DNA of 64,000 nt. Origin: UBA11606 sp039188975 (GTDB lineage: Bacteria > Actinomycetota > Acidimicrobiia > Acidimicrobiales > Aldehydirespiratoraceae). The number at the start of each line of letters is the position of its first letter. The first letter of the stretch is position 1. Both the position numbers and the translations under genes were made by a program. Shown one piece after another: positions 16,417 to 24,006 of this stretch. The stretch spans positions 27,885 through 91,884 of the forward strand of contig JBCCYT010000001.1 of assembly GCA_039188975.1 (NCBI GenBank), written 5' to 3'. The notes under the pieces are model-generated. The model worked only from the letters and a program-made list of their open reading frames with translations, was not told where the DNA came from and ran no database searches.

Positions 16417-16725
16417 ATGTCAAAAACCGCGCTCCTCGCCAAGCTTCCGATCAAACCCGACGCCAAGGACACGTTCATGGACGCGTTCGGCGCCATGCTC
16501 GAGGCGGTCGAGGCCGAAGCCGGCACCGAGCTCTATATTCTCAACTGGGGCAAGAAGGACGACGAGAACACCGCCTTCATCTATGAGCTGTACAGCGACA
16601 AGGAGGCCCTGGCTGTGCACAGCGGATCCGACGCGATGCAGGCGCTGATGGCAGCCCTCGGCGACGTGATGGCCGGTGCTCCCGAGCTCATCCCGCTGAC
16701 CCCCGCTGTTGGCAAGGGTCTCTGA
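16417..16725 (+). CDS. antibiotic biosynthesis monooxygenase-like protein
   Basis: 102 residues of the dimeric ferredoxin-like ABM type. It has an N-terminal strand LLAKLPIKPDAKDTFMDAF, a central GTELYILNWGKKDDENTAFIYELYSDKEAL and a C-terminal helix. Family members are small quinone-forming oxygenases, haem-degrading enzymes or ligand-binding proteins; no catalytic residue tells which. It sits just before trpC and overlaps its probable TTG start by 17 bases, so the two are likely co-translated. A link with tryptophan metabolism is possible but unproven. Confidence 0.75.
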   Translation: MSKTALLAKLPIKPDAKDTFMDAFGAMLEAVEAEAGTELYILNWGKKDDENTAFIYELYSDKEALAVHSGSDAMQALMAALGDVMAGAPELIPLTPAVGKGL

Positions 16726-17512
16726 GCTGACCGCGACCTACCTCGACCGCATCCTCGACGCGCACCGGGCAGCCGCAGCAGCGGATACTCGGTCGCTCGA
16801 CGCGCTCGTCGAACAGGCAGCAGCGTTGCCGGCCGGTCGGGGCTTTCGCCAGGCGCTCGCCGATACCACCGACGGTGTGGCCATCATCAGCGAGGTGAAA
16901 CGCCGCTCGCCCTCGAAAGGCGATCTGTTCGCCGACCTCGACCCTGCCGAGCTTGCCCGCACATACGCCGACGGCGGGGCATCATGCCTCTCCATCTTGA
17001 CCGACGTCGAGTGGTTTGGCGGTTCGATCGCGGATCTTCAGGCGGCCCGCGCAGCGGTCGACCTCCCGGTGATCCGCAAAGACTTCACGGTCGATGCACG
17101 CGACGTCGTCGACGCTCGCCTGATGGGGGCCGATTGCGTCCTGCTGATCGCCGCGGCACTCGACGACGCCGAACTTCATGACTTTCACACCCTCGCCCGA
17201 GAACTCGGCCTCGACGCGTTGATCGAGATCCATGACGAGCCCGAGCTCGAACGGGCTCTGGCCGTCGGTGGTGACCTGATCGGCGTGAACCAGCGAGATC
17301 TTGTCACCTTCCAGGTCGACCAAGAGCGGGCGGTGCGCATGGCGCCACAGATGCCGGCCGGCGTGGTGCGGGTCGCCGAATCCGGCGTGCGGGATCGCAC
17401 CGACGGTGCTGCGCTCGAAGCCGCCGGCTACCACGCCTTGCTGGTGGGCGAGACGCTGGTGCGAAGTGGCGACCCCGCACGGGCGATCCGGCGCCTTCGA
17501 GGATTGGACTGA
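16709..17512 (+). CDS. trpC: indole-3-glycerol phosphate synthase
   Basis: Decarboxylating ring closure of CdRP to indole-3-glycerol phosphate. It is 267 residues, one barrel domain. Catalytic motifs are IISEVKRRSPSKGDL (lysine at the beta1 end), VIRKDFTVDA, LIEIHDEPELERA, IGVNQRDL and VRVAESGV. The first usable start is TTG at 16709, giving MARVSELTATYLDRIL; the family begins at ATYLD, so a CTG slightly downstream is possible, and I am unsure of the first residues. It is translated with the upstream small gene. A 63-base gap with its own -10 box precedes trpF. Confidence 0.93.
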   Translation: MARVSELTATYLDRILDAHRAAAAADTRSLDALVEQAAALPAGRGFRQALADTTDGVAIISEVKRRSPSKGDLFADLDPAELARTYADGGASCLSILTDVEWFGGSIADLQAARAAVDLPVIRKDFTVDARDVVDARLMGADCVLLIAAALDDAELHDFHTLARELGLDALIEIHDEPELERALAVGGDLIGVNQRDLVTFQVDQERAVRMAPQMPAGVVRVAESGVRDRTDGAALEAAGYHALLVGETLVRSGDPARAIRRLRGLD

Positions 17513-17561
17513 GTCAGAAGTCCGCGCCGGCAAATCTGGTCATGGCCTGTGGACAGCGGGC

Positions 17562-17567
17562 TAGATT
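17562..17567 (+). promoter_or_regulatory. -10 box of trpF (leaderless)
   Basis: TAGATT ends 8 bases before the ATG at 17576, so trpF-trpB-trpA can be transcribed apart from trpC. Confidence 0.5.
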
Positions 17568-17575
17568 CGCGTCCG

Positions 17576-18265
17576 ATGTTCGTCAAGATCTGCGGCCTCA
17601 CGAGCGAAGAGGACGCCCTCCTCGCAGTGGGGATGGGCGCCGACGCCCTGGGCTTCAATTTCGTGCCCGGCTCGACGCGTCAGATCGCGCCACAGCGGGC
17701 CCGTGACATCGTTCGCCGGCTGCCGCCCGAAACGATGACGGTCGGGATCTTCCGAGACGAACTCCCGGACCGCGTGGTCGACATCACCCACAAGGCGGGG
17801 CTGCGGGCGGCGCAACTGCACGGTCGCGAAACCGCCGAGCACACCCGTGCCGTGCGGGCCCAGGTGCCGATCGTGGTCAAGGCGTTCTCCGCCGGGGACC
17901 CGGCCCTGGGATCGGTTGGGGCGTTCGGCGCTGACCTGGTGCTGATCGACGGAGCTGAGCCCGGCAGCGGCGAGGTCTTCGACTGGAGCCTCGCCGAGGG
18001 GGCACCGCTCGCCGGTCACCGCGTGTTGCTTGCGGGCGGGCTGCACCCCGGCAATGTGGCCGATGCGATTCGGCGGGTGCGGCCGTGGGGCGTCGACGTG
18101 GCGTCCGGTGTCGAGCGAGCGCCCGGCAAGAAAGATCCGGTCAAGCTGCGAGAGTTCGTGGCCAATGCCCGAGCTGCCGCCGAAGAACTGCGAACGAACG
18201 ATGATGACGAGACCGACACGGCGTCGGGATCGCTCTACAACTGGGAAGAGGACCTGCTGTCATGA
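17576..18265 (+). CDS. trpF: phosphoribosylanthranilate isomerase
   Basis: Amadori isomerisation of PRA to CdRP in tryptophan synthesis. It is 229 residues. The general-base cysteine is C6 in VKICGLTSEEDA. GFNFVPGSTRQI, AAQLHGRE, VLIDGAEPGSG (general-acid Asp) and LLAGGLHPGNV follow, with VASGVERAPGKKDP for phosphate binding. The final 30 residues (from AEELRTNDDD) form an acidic extension not usual in the family. Streptomyces and Mycobacterium lack trpF and use PriA instead, so this gene marks a different actinobacterial branch. The ATGA overlap with trpB couples the two. Confidence 0.95.
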   Translation: MFVKICGLTSEEDALLAVGMGADALGFNFVPGSTRQIAPQRARDIVRRLPPETMTVGIFRDELPDRVVDITHKAGLRAAQLHGRETAEHTRAVRAQVPIVVKAFSAGDPALGSVGAFGADLVLIDGAEPGSGEVFDWSLAEGAPLAGHRVLLAGGLHPGNVADAIRRVRPWGVDVASGVERAPGKKDPVKLREFVANARAAAEELRTNDDDETDTASGSLYNWEEDLLS

Positions 18266-19422
18266 CTATGGCTGAGCCGACCGATTCGGGCCGCTTCGGC
18301 GAGTTCGGGGGCGTGTATGTCCCCGAAACGCTGGTGCCGGCCTGCCAGGAACTCGACCGGGCGTTTCGCGAGGCATGGGGCGACCCTGGATTCCGCAACG
18401 AACTCGACCATCTCCTCAAGACGTACGCCGGGCGGCCATCACCGCTGACGGTCTGCGACCGCCTCAGTGAGGAACTCGGCTGTCAGGTGCTGTTCAAGCG
18501 AGAGGACCTGAACCACACCGGTAGCCACAAGATCAACAATGTGCTCGGCCAGGCGCTGCTGGCGAAGCGCATGGGCAAGACTCGGATCGTGGCCGAGACC
18601 GGCGCCGGCCAGCATGGTGTTGCGAGCGCAACCGCGGCCGCGCTGTTCGGCATGGAGTGTGTTGTCTACATGGGCACGGTCGATATCGAGCGCCAGAAGC
18701 TCAACGTGTTCCGCATGCAATTGCTCGGCGCTGAAGTTCGCGCCGCAGAGACCGGCAGCCAGACCCTGAAAGACGCGGTCAACGAGGCGATGCGCTACTG
18801 GGTTTCGGCCGTCGAAGACACCCACTACTGCCTTGGCTCGGTCATGGGTCCCCACCCGTACCCGTGGATGGTGCGCGAGTTCCATCGAGTCATCGGCGAA
18901 GAATCGCGCGAGCAGTGCGCAGAACTGCTCGACGGCGGTACCCCGGACTATGTCGTTGCCTGTGTCGGGGGCGGCTCGAACGCGGCTGGCATCTTCGCCG
19001 GGTTCGCTGACACCGACGCCCAGCTCATCGGGGCCGAACCGGCGGGTGGAGCCGCCGTCGGCCGTGCCGTGCCCGGCATCGTGCACGGGTCGAAGAGTTA
19101 CCTCATGCAAGACGAGTGGGGTCAGGTCCTCGAAGCCGAGTCGATCTCGGCCGGTCTCGATTACCCGGGCATCGGTCCCGAACACGCTCACCTGGCGGCC
19201 ACCGGACGGGCCCGGTACGAGCCGGTGACCGACGAGGAAGTTGTCGAAGCGTTCCAGCTCTGCTCTCGCACCGAAGGCATCATCCCGGCCCTGGAGTCGG
19301 CCCATGCCCTCGCGTGGATCGCCAAGATGAAAGACGAAGTCGCCGGCAAGACCGTGCTCGTGAACATGAGCGGCCGCGGCGACAAGGACGTTGACCAGAT
19401 GATGGGTGTGCTCGGCGCATGA
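18262..19422 (+). CDS. trpB: tryptophan synthase beta subunit
   Basis: PLP enzyme that joins indole and serine to tryptophan. It is 386 residues, the standard TrpB1 type. It has GRFGEFGGVYVPETL, the PLP lysine K90 in HTGSHKINN, AETGAGQHGVA, GSVMGPHPYPWMVREF and CVGGGSNAAG for the PLP phosphate. TrpA passes indole to it through the intersubunit tunnel, and trpA follows with an ATGA overlap. The ATG at 18262 is inside the end of trpF. Confidence 0.96.
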   Translation: MTMAEPTDSGRFGEFGGVYVPETLVPACQELDRAFREAWGDPGFRNELDHLLKTYAGRPSPLTVCDRLSEELGCQVLFKREDLNHTGSHKINNVLGQALLAKRMGKTRIVAETGAGQHGVASATAAALFGMECVVYMGTVDIERQKLNVFRMQLLGAEVRAAETGSQTLKDAVNEAMRYWVSAVEDTHYCLGSVMGPHPYPWMVREFHRVIGEESREQCAELLDGGTPDYVVACVGGGSNAAGIFAGFADTDAQLIGAEPAGGAAVGRAVPGIVHGSKSYLMQDEWGQVLEAESISAGLDYPGIGPEHAHLAATGRARYEPVTDEEVVEAFQLCSRTEGIIPALESAHALAWIAKMKDEVAGKTVLVNMSGRGDKDVDQMMGVLGA

Positions 19423-20198
19423 CGGGAGCGATTGAGGCCGCATTGCGCTCCCGGCGCGATGGCGGCGGGAAGTGTCTCGTGCCGTATGTGACCGGCGGCC
19501 TGGGGGACGACTGGGTCGAGACGGTTCGAGCGGTGGCGGCAGCCGGTGCCGACGCGATCGAGATCGGCGTGCCGTTCTCCGACCCGGTGATGGACGGCCC
19601 AACCATTCAGGCCGCAAACGACCGAGCGCTCGAGGCTGGGGTCACGCCGCAGTCGATCCTCGACGATCTGCGCGGGGCTGACATCGGTGTTCCGACCGCC
19701 GTCATGACCTACGGCAACATTGCGTTCCACATGGGTTTCGAACGGTTCGCCCAGTCGCTGGCGGCGGCCGAAATCTCCGGTTGCATCCTTCCCGACATTC
19801 CGCTCGAAGAGGTCGGCGAGTGGGCCGCGGCAGCCGATGCTGCCGGTGTCGAAACCATCATGTTGGCTGCTCCTACCGCTCCTGACGAGCGGCTCCCGCT
19901 GATTGTCGAGCGCAGCCGTGGCTTCGTGTACGGCGTGGGTCTGCTCGGCATCACCGGTGTGCGGGCGGCGCTCGCCTCGTCGGCGGTGGAGATCGCCGGC
20001 CGCCTCAAGGCAATCACCGACATGCCGGTGTTGGTCGGGGTCGGCGTCGGCACGCCGGAGCAGGCGGTCGAGGTTTCTCAGGTGGCTGACGGCGTGGTGG
20101 TCGGGTCAGCGGTGGTGCAACGCATGGTCGACGAAGCCGGCCCGGAAGGCGTCGGCGAGCTGGTCGCTGAGTTTCGAGCGGCGCTCGACGGGATGTGA
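19419..20198 (+). CDS. trpA: tryptophan synthase alpha subunit
   Basis: Cleaves indole-3-glycerol phosphate to indole and glyceraldehyde 3-phosphate. It is 259 residues. The catalytic acids are E48 (IEIGVPFSDP) and D59 (VMDGP). YVTGGLGDD, MTYGNIAFHMGFERF, LAAPTAPDERL and GFVYGVGLLGITG are family blocks, and the GVGVGTPEQA loop binds phosphate. It is the last enzyme gene of the trp unit, followed after 6 bases by a small membrane-protein gene that is probably in the same transcript. Confidence 0.96.
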   Translation: MTGAIEAALRSRRDGGGKCLVPYVTGGLGDDWVETVRAVAAAGADAIEIGVPFSDPVMDGPTIQAANDRALEAGVTPQSILDDLRGADIGVPTAVMTYGNIAFHMGFERFAQSLAAAEISGCILPDIPLEEVGEWAAAADAAGVETIMLAAPTAPDERLPLIVERSRGFVYGVGLLGITGVRAALASSAVEIAGRLKAITDMPVLVGVGVGTPEQAVEVSQVADGVVVGSAVVQRMVDEAGPEGVGELVAEFRAALDGM

Positions 20199-20204
20199 GC
20201 GTCG

Positions 20205-20396
20205 ATGCGGGAGCTGCTGCTCGATCTGCTGCTCCCTGAAACCGATCGTGGTGCGATCCTGCAGATCATCGTGGCCGGAGTTGTGTGGGCCGTCGTCCTG
20301 GGGTGGAGTCTGCGGTGGCGGCGGGAGTATCGAGTCTTCGCGGCAGGCCTGGCCATGATCACGTTTGCGTGGTTTGGAGCGCGAGCGCTTCACTGA
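20205..20396 (+). CDS. small membrane protein
   Basis: 63 residues, unrecognised. Two hydrophobic stretches are visible, about 18-35 (ILQIIVAGVVWAVVLGW) and 44-60 (VFAAGLAMITFAWFGA), joined by a basic turn RWRREYR, so both ends probably face the same side. ATG start 6 bases after trpA; likely carried on the trp transcript. It ends 43 bases before the flavin-reductase start. No link to tryptophan metabolism is visible. Confidence 0.6.
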   Translation: MRELLLDLLLPETDRGAILQIIVAGVVWAVVLGWSLRWRREYRVFAAGLAMITFAWFGARALH

Positions 20397-20439
20397 CGCC
20401 GGCGCGGAATGGCTGCGAAGGACAGGAGGTTTCCGTCTC

Positions 20440-21795
20440 GTGGATCACGACCTCATCATCATCGGCGGGGGTGCCGGCGGCCTGGGGGCGCTGCGAGCGG
20501 CCCTGTGGGTGGGCGCCGACGCACTCATGATCAACGACGGCCCGCCCGGGGGCGACTGCACGTTCACCGGGTGTGTCCCGTCGAAGACCCTGCTCGCTGC
20601 GGGGCGGGCCGGTGCATCCTTTGACGACGCGATGGAACGGGTCCACGCCACCGTTGGTCGTATCGCCTCGACCGAGACGGCGGAGGTGCTGCGAGATCAC
20701 GGTGCGTCTTTCATCGAAGATCGCGCCCGTATCGTCACCCACGACACGGTTGCGGTGGGGGAGCGGCGCATCACTGCGCCCCGCATTATCGTTGCGACCG
20801 GCGGCCGAGCGTTCGTGCCTCCGATCCCGGGCTTGTCCGAAACCCGGTATCGCACAAACGAGTCGATCTTCACCCTCGATCGACTCCCGGCCCGGCTCGG
20901 CATCATTGGTGGCGGCGCAATCGGGTGCGAGATGGCCGAGGCGTTCTCGACCCTCGGCAGTGCCGTGCATCTCTTCGAAGGTGCAAGCCGGCTCCTGCCC
21001 CGTGAGGAGCCGGCCGCCTCCGAGATCATCGAACGTGGCCTGCGCGCCCGGGGCGTGGAGGTCCGGGCCGGCACGGTCGTCGAGTCGGTTGCGGAGGGGG
21101 CCGACGGCATCGAACTCCGCGCCGACGGTTCGACGGTCGTGGTCGACGAGTTGCTCGTCGCCGTCGGCCGGGTGCCGAACAGCCACGGCTTCGGGATCGA
21201 GGAACTCGGCGTGACGCTCGACGAGCGGGGCCACATCCAAACCGACGATCGACTCCAGACCGATGTCAACGGCGTGTACGCGGTCGGCGATGTCACCGGA
21301 AAACTGCCGTTCACGCACGCAGCCGACGAAATGGGGCGCCTCGCCGCCGGAAATGCGCTCAAGAAGGGTCCCCGAGGTCGCTACAAGACGCACCACACCC
21401 CGTGGGTCACCTTCACCAGTCCAGAGGTCGCTCGCATCGGCGTGACCGAATCGGAGGCCGCCGGGCGGGGCGGGCGGGTTGCTGAGCTCCCGATGAGCGA
21501 GATGGACCGTGCCATCACCGACGGGGTCGAGGAGGGGTTCATCAAGTTGATCACCGGCCCGAAGCGACTGACACGACACGCCGGCGGCGGCAACGTGATC
21601 GGCGCAACCATCGTCGGTGCTCGAGCAGGGGAGATGATCAACGAGGTCGCCCTCGCCATGCGAACCCGAGCTTTTGCGGGTCGACTCGCGCAGACCGTGC
21701 ACGCCTACCCAACATGGGGCTACGGCATTCAGAAGGCCGCAGGACAGTTGTTCGGCGACGTCGACGGCCGGACGTGGCGAAAGGCCGAAGGGTAG
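20440..21795 (+). CDS. FAD-dependent disulfide oxidoreductase (mercuric reductase-like)
   Basis: 451-residue class I flavin disulfide reductase. It has the FAD fold LIIIGGGAGGLGALRAAL, redox cysteines in GGDCTFTGCVPSK, the NAD(P) fold LGIIGGGAIGCEMAEAF, and GVYAVGDVTGKLPFTHAA for FAD. The C-terminal VHAYPTWGYGIQ keeps the base histidine but not the usual following Glu. It resembles mercuric reductase and dihydrolipoamide dehydrogenase, but has no N-terminal heavy-metal domain and no Cys pair at the C-terminus, so mercury as substrate is unlikely. The GTG start has the best ribosome binding site in the region, AGGAGG at 20424-20429, 10 bases upstream. Confidence 0.82.
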   Translation: MDHDLIIIGGGAGGLGALRAALWVGADALMINDGPPGGDCTFTGCVPSKTLLAAGRAGASFDDAMERVHATVGRIASTETAEVLRDHGASFIEDRARIVTHDTVAVGERRITAPRIIVATGGRAFVPPIPGLSETRYRTNESIFTLDRLPARLGIIGGGAIGCEMAEAFSTLGSAVHLFEGASRLLPREEPAASEIIERGLRARGVEVRAGTVVESVAEGADGIELRADGSTVVVDELLVAVGRVPNSHGFGIEELGVTLDERGHIQTDDRLQTDVNGVYAVGDVTGKLPFTHAADEMGRLAAGNALKKGPRGRYKTHHTPWVTFTSPEVARIGVTESEAAGRGGRVAELPMSEMDRAITDGVEEGFIKLITGPKRLTRHAGGGNVIGATIVGARAGEMINEVALAMRTRAFAGRLAQTVHAYPTWGYGIQKAAGQLFGDVDGRTWRKAEG

Positions 21796-21798
21796 GCC

Positions 21799-22044
21799 TT
21801 ACCCGACCGGCAGGTGGCTGTTCTCCCGCAGCACGTGCACAACCTGCATCCAGACGAGGTCGTACCCCTCCGCGGTGAAGCTCTCTCGCTCACGCTCGTC
21901 GTGCACGACGAAGCCACCGCTCTCGAGTCGCTCGAGCCGGTCGACCTCCATCCAGCCGTCCTTGTTGGCACCCCGTCGATTCACGACATCGCCTTGCTGG
22001 ACGTCGGCGGCACGAATCTGGACGATCTCGATCTTGCTACGCAC
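21799..22044 (-). CDS. small protein of unknown function
   Basis: 81 residues: MRSKIEIVQIRAADVQQGDVV, then NKDGWMEVDRLERLESGGFVVHDERE and a C-terminal YDLVWMQVVHVL. The pattern of short strands (GDVVN, GWMEV, GGFVVHD) suggests a small beta-barrel, perhaps nucleic-acid or ligand binding, but I do not recognise the family. GTG start preceded by GGGAG, a reasonable ribosome binding site. The stop is only 3 bases from that of the convergent flavin reductase, so they share whatever terminates them. It is divergent from the sigma-factor gene. Confidence 0.6.
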   Translation of the reverse strand: MRSKIEIVQIRAADVQQGDVVNRRGANKDGWMEVDRLERLESGGFVVHDERERESFTAEGYDLVWMQVVHVLRENSHLPVG

Positions 22045-22098
22045 ATCTCCCTATCGGCACCCTGGGCTGCTCGATCGAGGGTCCGAGGACATCAAACT

Positions 22099-22142
22099 CT
22101 GTGGGCAATCCGTGCAAATCCACAGCTCGCTGAGACGTCTCA
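22099..22142. promoter_or_regulatory. inverted repeats upstream of the sigma factor
   Basis: Two symmetric elements lie before the sigma gene: CTGTGG (22099-22104) with CCACAG (22120-22125), and the perfect 12-base palindrome TGAGACGTCTCA (22131-22142), 15 bases before the ATG. Either could be an operator or part of an autoregulated promoter. Confidence 0.4.
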
Positions 22143-22157
22143 GGCAGTGTGAGAGGT

Positions 22158-22676
22158 ATGTCCACCGAGCTTGAAGCCGAGGTGATCGCCGGTGATCCGG
22201 CGGCCTTCGGGCGCTTCATTCGACTCCATGATCGGCGATTCCGCGGTGTTGCCTGGTCCGTCGTTCGCGACGCCCACCGCACCGACGACGTGATGCAAAC
22301 CGCCTACGAGAAGGCGTTTCGGAGGATCGGCACCTATGACGGCACCGCAGCACTGACCACATGGTTGCACTCGATCGTGTATCGCACGGCCCTCGACAAC
22401 CTCCGGTACGAAGGTCGCCGACGGCATGAGGACGTCGATGACCTCGGCGACGTGATCGCGATCCGTCCCGACGCTGCCGCCCACGCCGTCGGGCGGATGG
22501 AGATGGACGCGGTCATGGAGGGCCTGAATCCCGGCGACCGGGCCGCGCTCATGCTGACGGCCGGGTTGGGGTTCAGCTACGACGAGGCAGCCGAGATTCT
22601 GGACGAGCGGCGCGGGACGGTCGCTTCTCGTGTCAGCCGGGCCCGGGCCCGAATTTCGAGATGGGAGCAGTCATGA
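22158..22676 (+). CDS. RNA polymerase sigma-70 family factor, ECF type
   Basis: 172 residues with only regions 2 and 4 of sigma-70. Region 2 is AFGRFIRLHDRRFRGVAWSVV followed by DDVMQTAYEKAFRRI (core-binding and -10 helix). Region 4 is LNPGDRAALMLTAGLGFSYDEAAEILDERRGTVASRVSRARARI, a helix-turn-helix for the -35. The gene after it overlaps by 4 bases and encodes a single-pass membrane protein, the usual arrangement of ECF sigma and anti-sigma. The ATG (MSTELEAEV) is preferred to a GTG three codons earlier. The palindrome in front suggests self-regulation. Confidence 0.88.
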   Translation: MSTELEAEVIAGDPAAFGRFIRLHDRRFRGVAWSVVRDAHRTDDVMQTAYEKAFRRIGTYDGTAALTTWLHSIVYRTALDNLRYEGRRRHEDVDDLGDVIAIRPDAAAHAVGRMEMDAVMEGLNPGDRAALMLTAGLGFSYDEAAEILDERRGTVASRVSRARARISRWEQS

Positions 22677-23962
22677 ACGACGACGAACTCGGTGCCTTTC
22701 TCCGTTCGGAGATTCCCGACGCTGGCGTTGGCTATTGGGACGCGATCGACGCCCGGATCGAAGCGGCGGCGGCCGTTGAGGTTCCAAAGGTCACTCCGAC
22801 GGAACCGGTGCAAACGGAGGCAGAGGTGGTGCGTCTGACAGGCATGCAAACCACCACCGAATCTCTCCGAAACCGACGGACGCCGCTCCTTGCCGCGATG
22901 GCCGCTGCGATCGTGCTCATCGGCGGGCTCGCGTTTGTCGTCAACCGGGGCGATGACTCGACGACGACGATCGACCCGGCGATCGACGGCTCTGCGCCCG
23001 ACGACACGACCCCACCGATTACCGCGCCGACGACCACCGTTCCCACGACTACCGCTCCCGACTCGGTGGCACCGGAACCGGCAACCCCGACCACGGTACC
23101 GACGCCGCTGCCCGGGGTTGGGCAGGAGACACTTCCCACCGTCGAGCCGTTCACGGTCGTGGCCCTCGATGGCGCCCCGACCGCGCTGAACGAGACGCCC
23201 GGATTCGGCGGTGACGGGGACGAGGTCTCCGACCCGGACGAGGTGCTCATGGCGACCGGCGTGCGGGTGCTGATCGATCATCGTGAGTGGCTGCAGGTCA
23301 CCCGCACCGCAGGATTCACCGGCTGGGTCGAAGCGATCGACGTGCAGCTCACCGGCGATGAGGACACACGGGAAGGCTCCGAGCCGCTGCCGTCGACGGC
23401 TCCGGCGCAGCTCGAGGTTGGGCGAGGCGGCGAACTCGAGGTGCTGGATCAGCCCGGCTTTGTCGGAAACCAGATTGGCTCGGCGGAGATCGGCGTCACC
23501 GTGGACTTCACCGGTGAGCGGTCGCTGGCGAGCGGCTTTGAGTGGTTCGAGGTTGTCGTCGACGGTGTGACGGGCTGGGTGATGGCCAACACGGTCCAAC
23601 CGATCGGCACGATCGCCTCCTCTCGAGAGTGCTACTCCGATGGAGATGCCGTGCTGTTCCTCGACTTCACCGACGATGCCGCGACGTTCACCGGCGCCCT
23701 CGCCTATCTCGACGGCGTCGAGGCGGTCGCTGGCGTGCGCGGTGGCACGGGTTTCTTCGTTGCGACGAGTCCAATCGGGTCGGGCGAGGAGCCCGACGGG
23801 CCCATCGTGAACCAGGAGGCGTGGCAGGCGTTCGCAGAAGGGATGAGCGTCGGTGAACGGGCCTTCCTCGACTTCGTCGAATGCCCCACGGTCCAGACCG
23901 AGGTCGACCAACTCGACCGGCTGGTCGGCGGCTCCTACCCGGCGTTCCCGTTGCCGGACTGA
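22673..23962 (+). CDS. membrane protein with SH3-like repeats, probable anti-sigma partner
   Basis: 429 residues. The cytoplasmic N-terminus (1-70) begins MNDDELGAFLRSEIPDAGVGYWDAID and could hold the sigma factor, although no zinc HxxxCxxC motif is present. A single membrane segment spans about 75-93 (LLAAMAAAIVLIGGLAFVV). A Thr/Pro linker (95-150) follows, then an exported region with two SH3b-like units, ending near VTRTAGFTGWVEAIDVQL and FEVVVDGVTGWVMANTVQPI. The C-terminus is a separate small domain with two cysteines. The ATGA overlap with the sigma gene suggests a sensor that reads the cell envelope; the role is inferred. Confidence 0.7.
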   Translation: MNDDELGAFLRSEIPDAGVGYWDAIDARIEAAAAVEVPKVTPTEPVQTEAEVVRLTGMQTTTESLRNRRTPLLAAMAAAIVLIGGLAFVVNRGDDSTTTIDPAIDGSAPDDTTPPITAPTTTVPTTTAPDSVAPEPATPTTVPTPLPGVGQETLPTVEPFTVVALDGAPTALNETPGFGGDGDEVSDPDEVLMATGVRVLIDHREWLQVTRTAGFTGWVEAIDVQLTGDEDTREGSEPLPSTAPAQLEVGRGGELEVLDQPGFVGNQIGSAEIGVTVDFTGERSLASGFEWFEVVVDGVTGWVMANTVQPIGTIASSRECYSDGDAVLFLDFTDDAATFTGALAYLDGVEAVAGVRGGTGFFVATSPIGSGEEPDGPIVNQEAWQAFAEGMSVGERAFLDFVECPTVQTEVDQLDRLVGGSYPAFPLPD

Positions 23963-23970
23963 GCTCGGTT

Positions 23971-24006
23971 GGCCCGGACGGTATGGCTCCATCTACCGTC
24001 CGGGCC
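23971..24006. promoter_or_regulatory. 12-bp perfect inverted repeat over the hydratase promoter
   Basis: GGCCCGGACGGT (23971-23982) and its exact complement (23995-24006) enclose 12 bases. The right arm ends at the base before the ATG at 24007, and most of the -10 box TACCGT (23994-23999) lies inside it. It may be an operator, or a terminator hairpin for the upstream gene. Confidence 0.6.
23994..23999 (+). promoter_or_regulatory. -10 box of the enoyl-CoA hydratase gene (leaderless)
   Basis: TACCGT ends 7 bases before the ATG at 24007. Confidence 0.5.
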
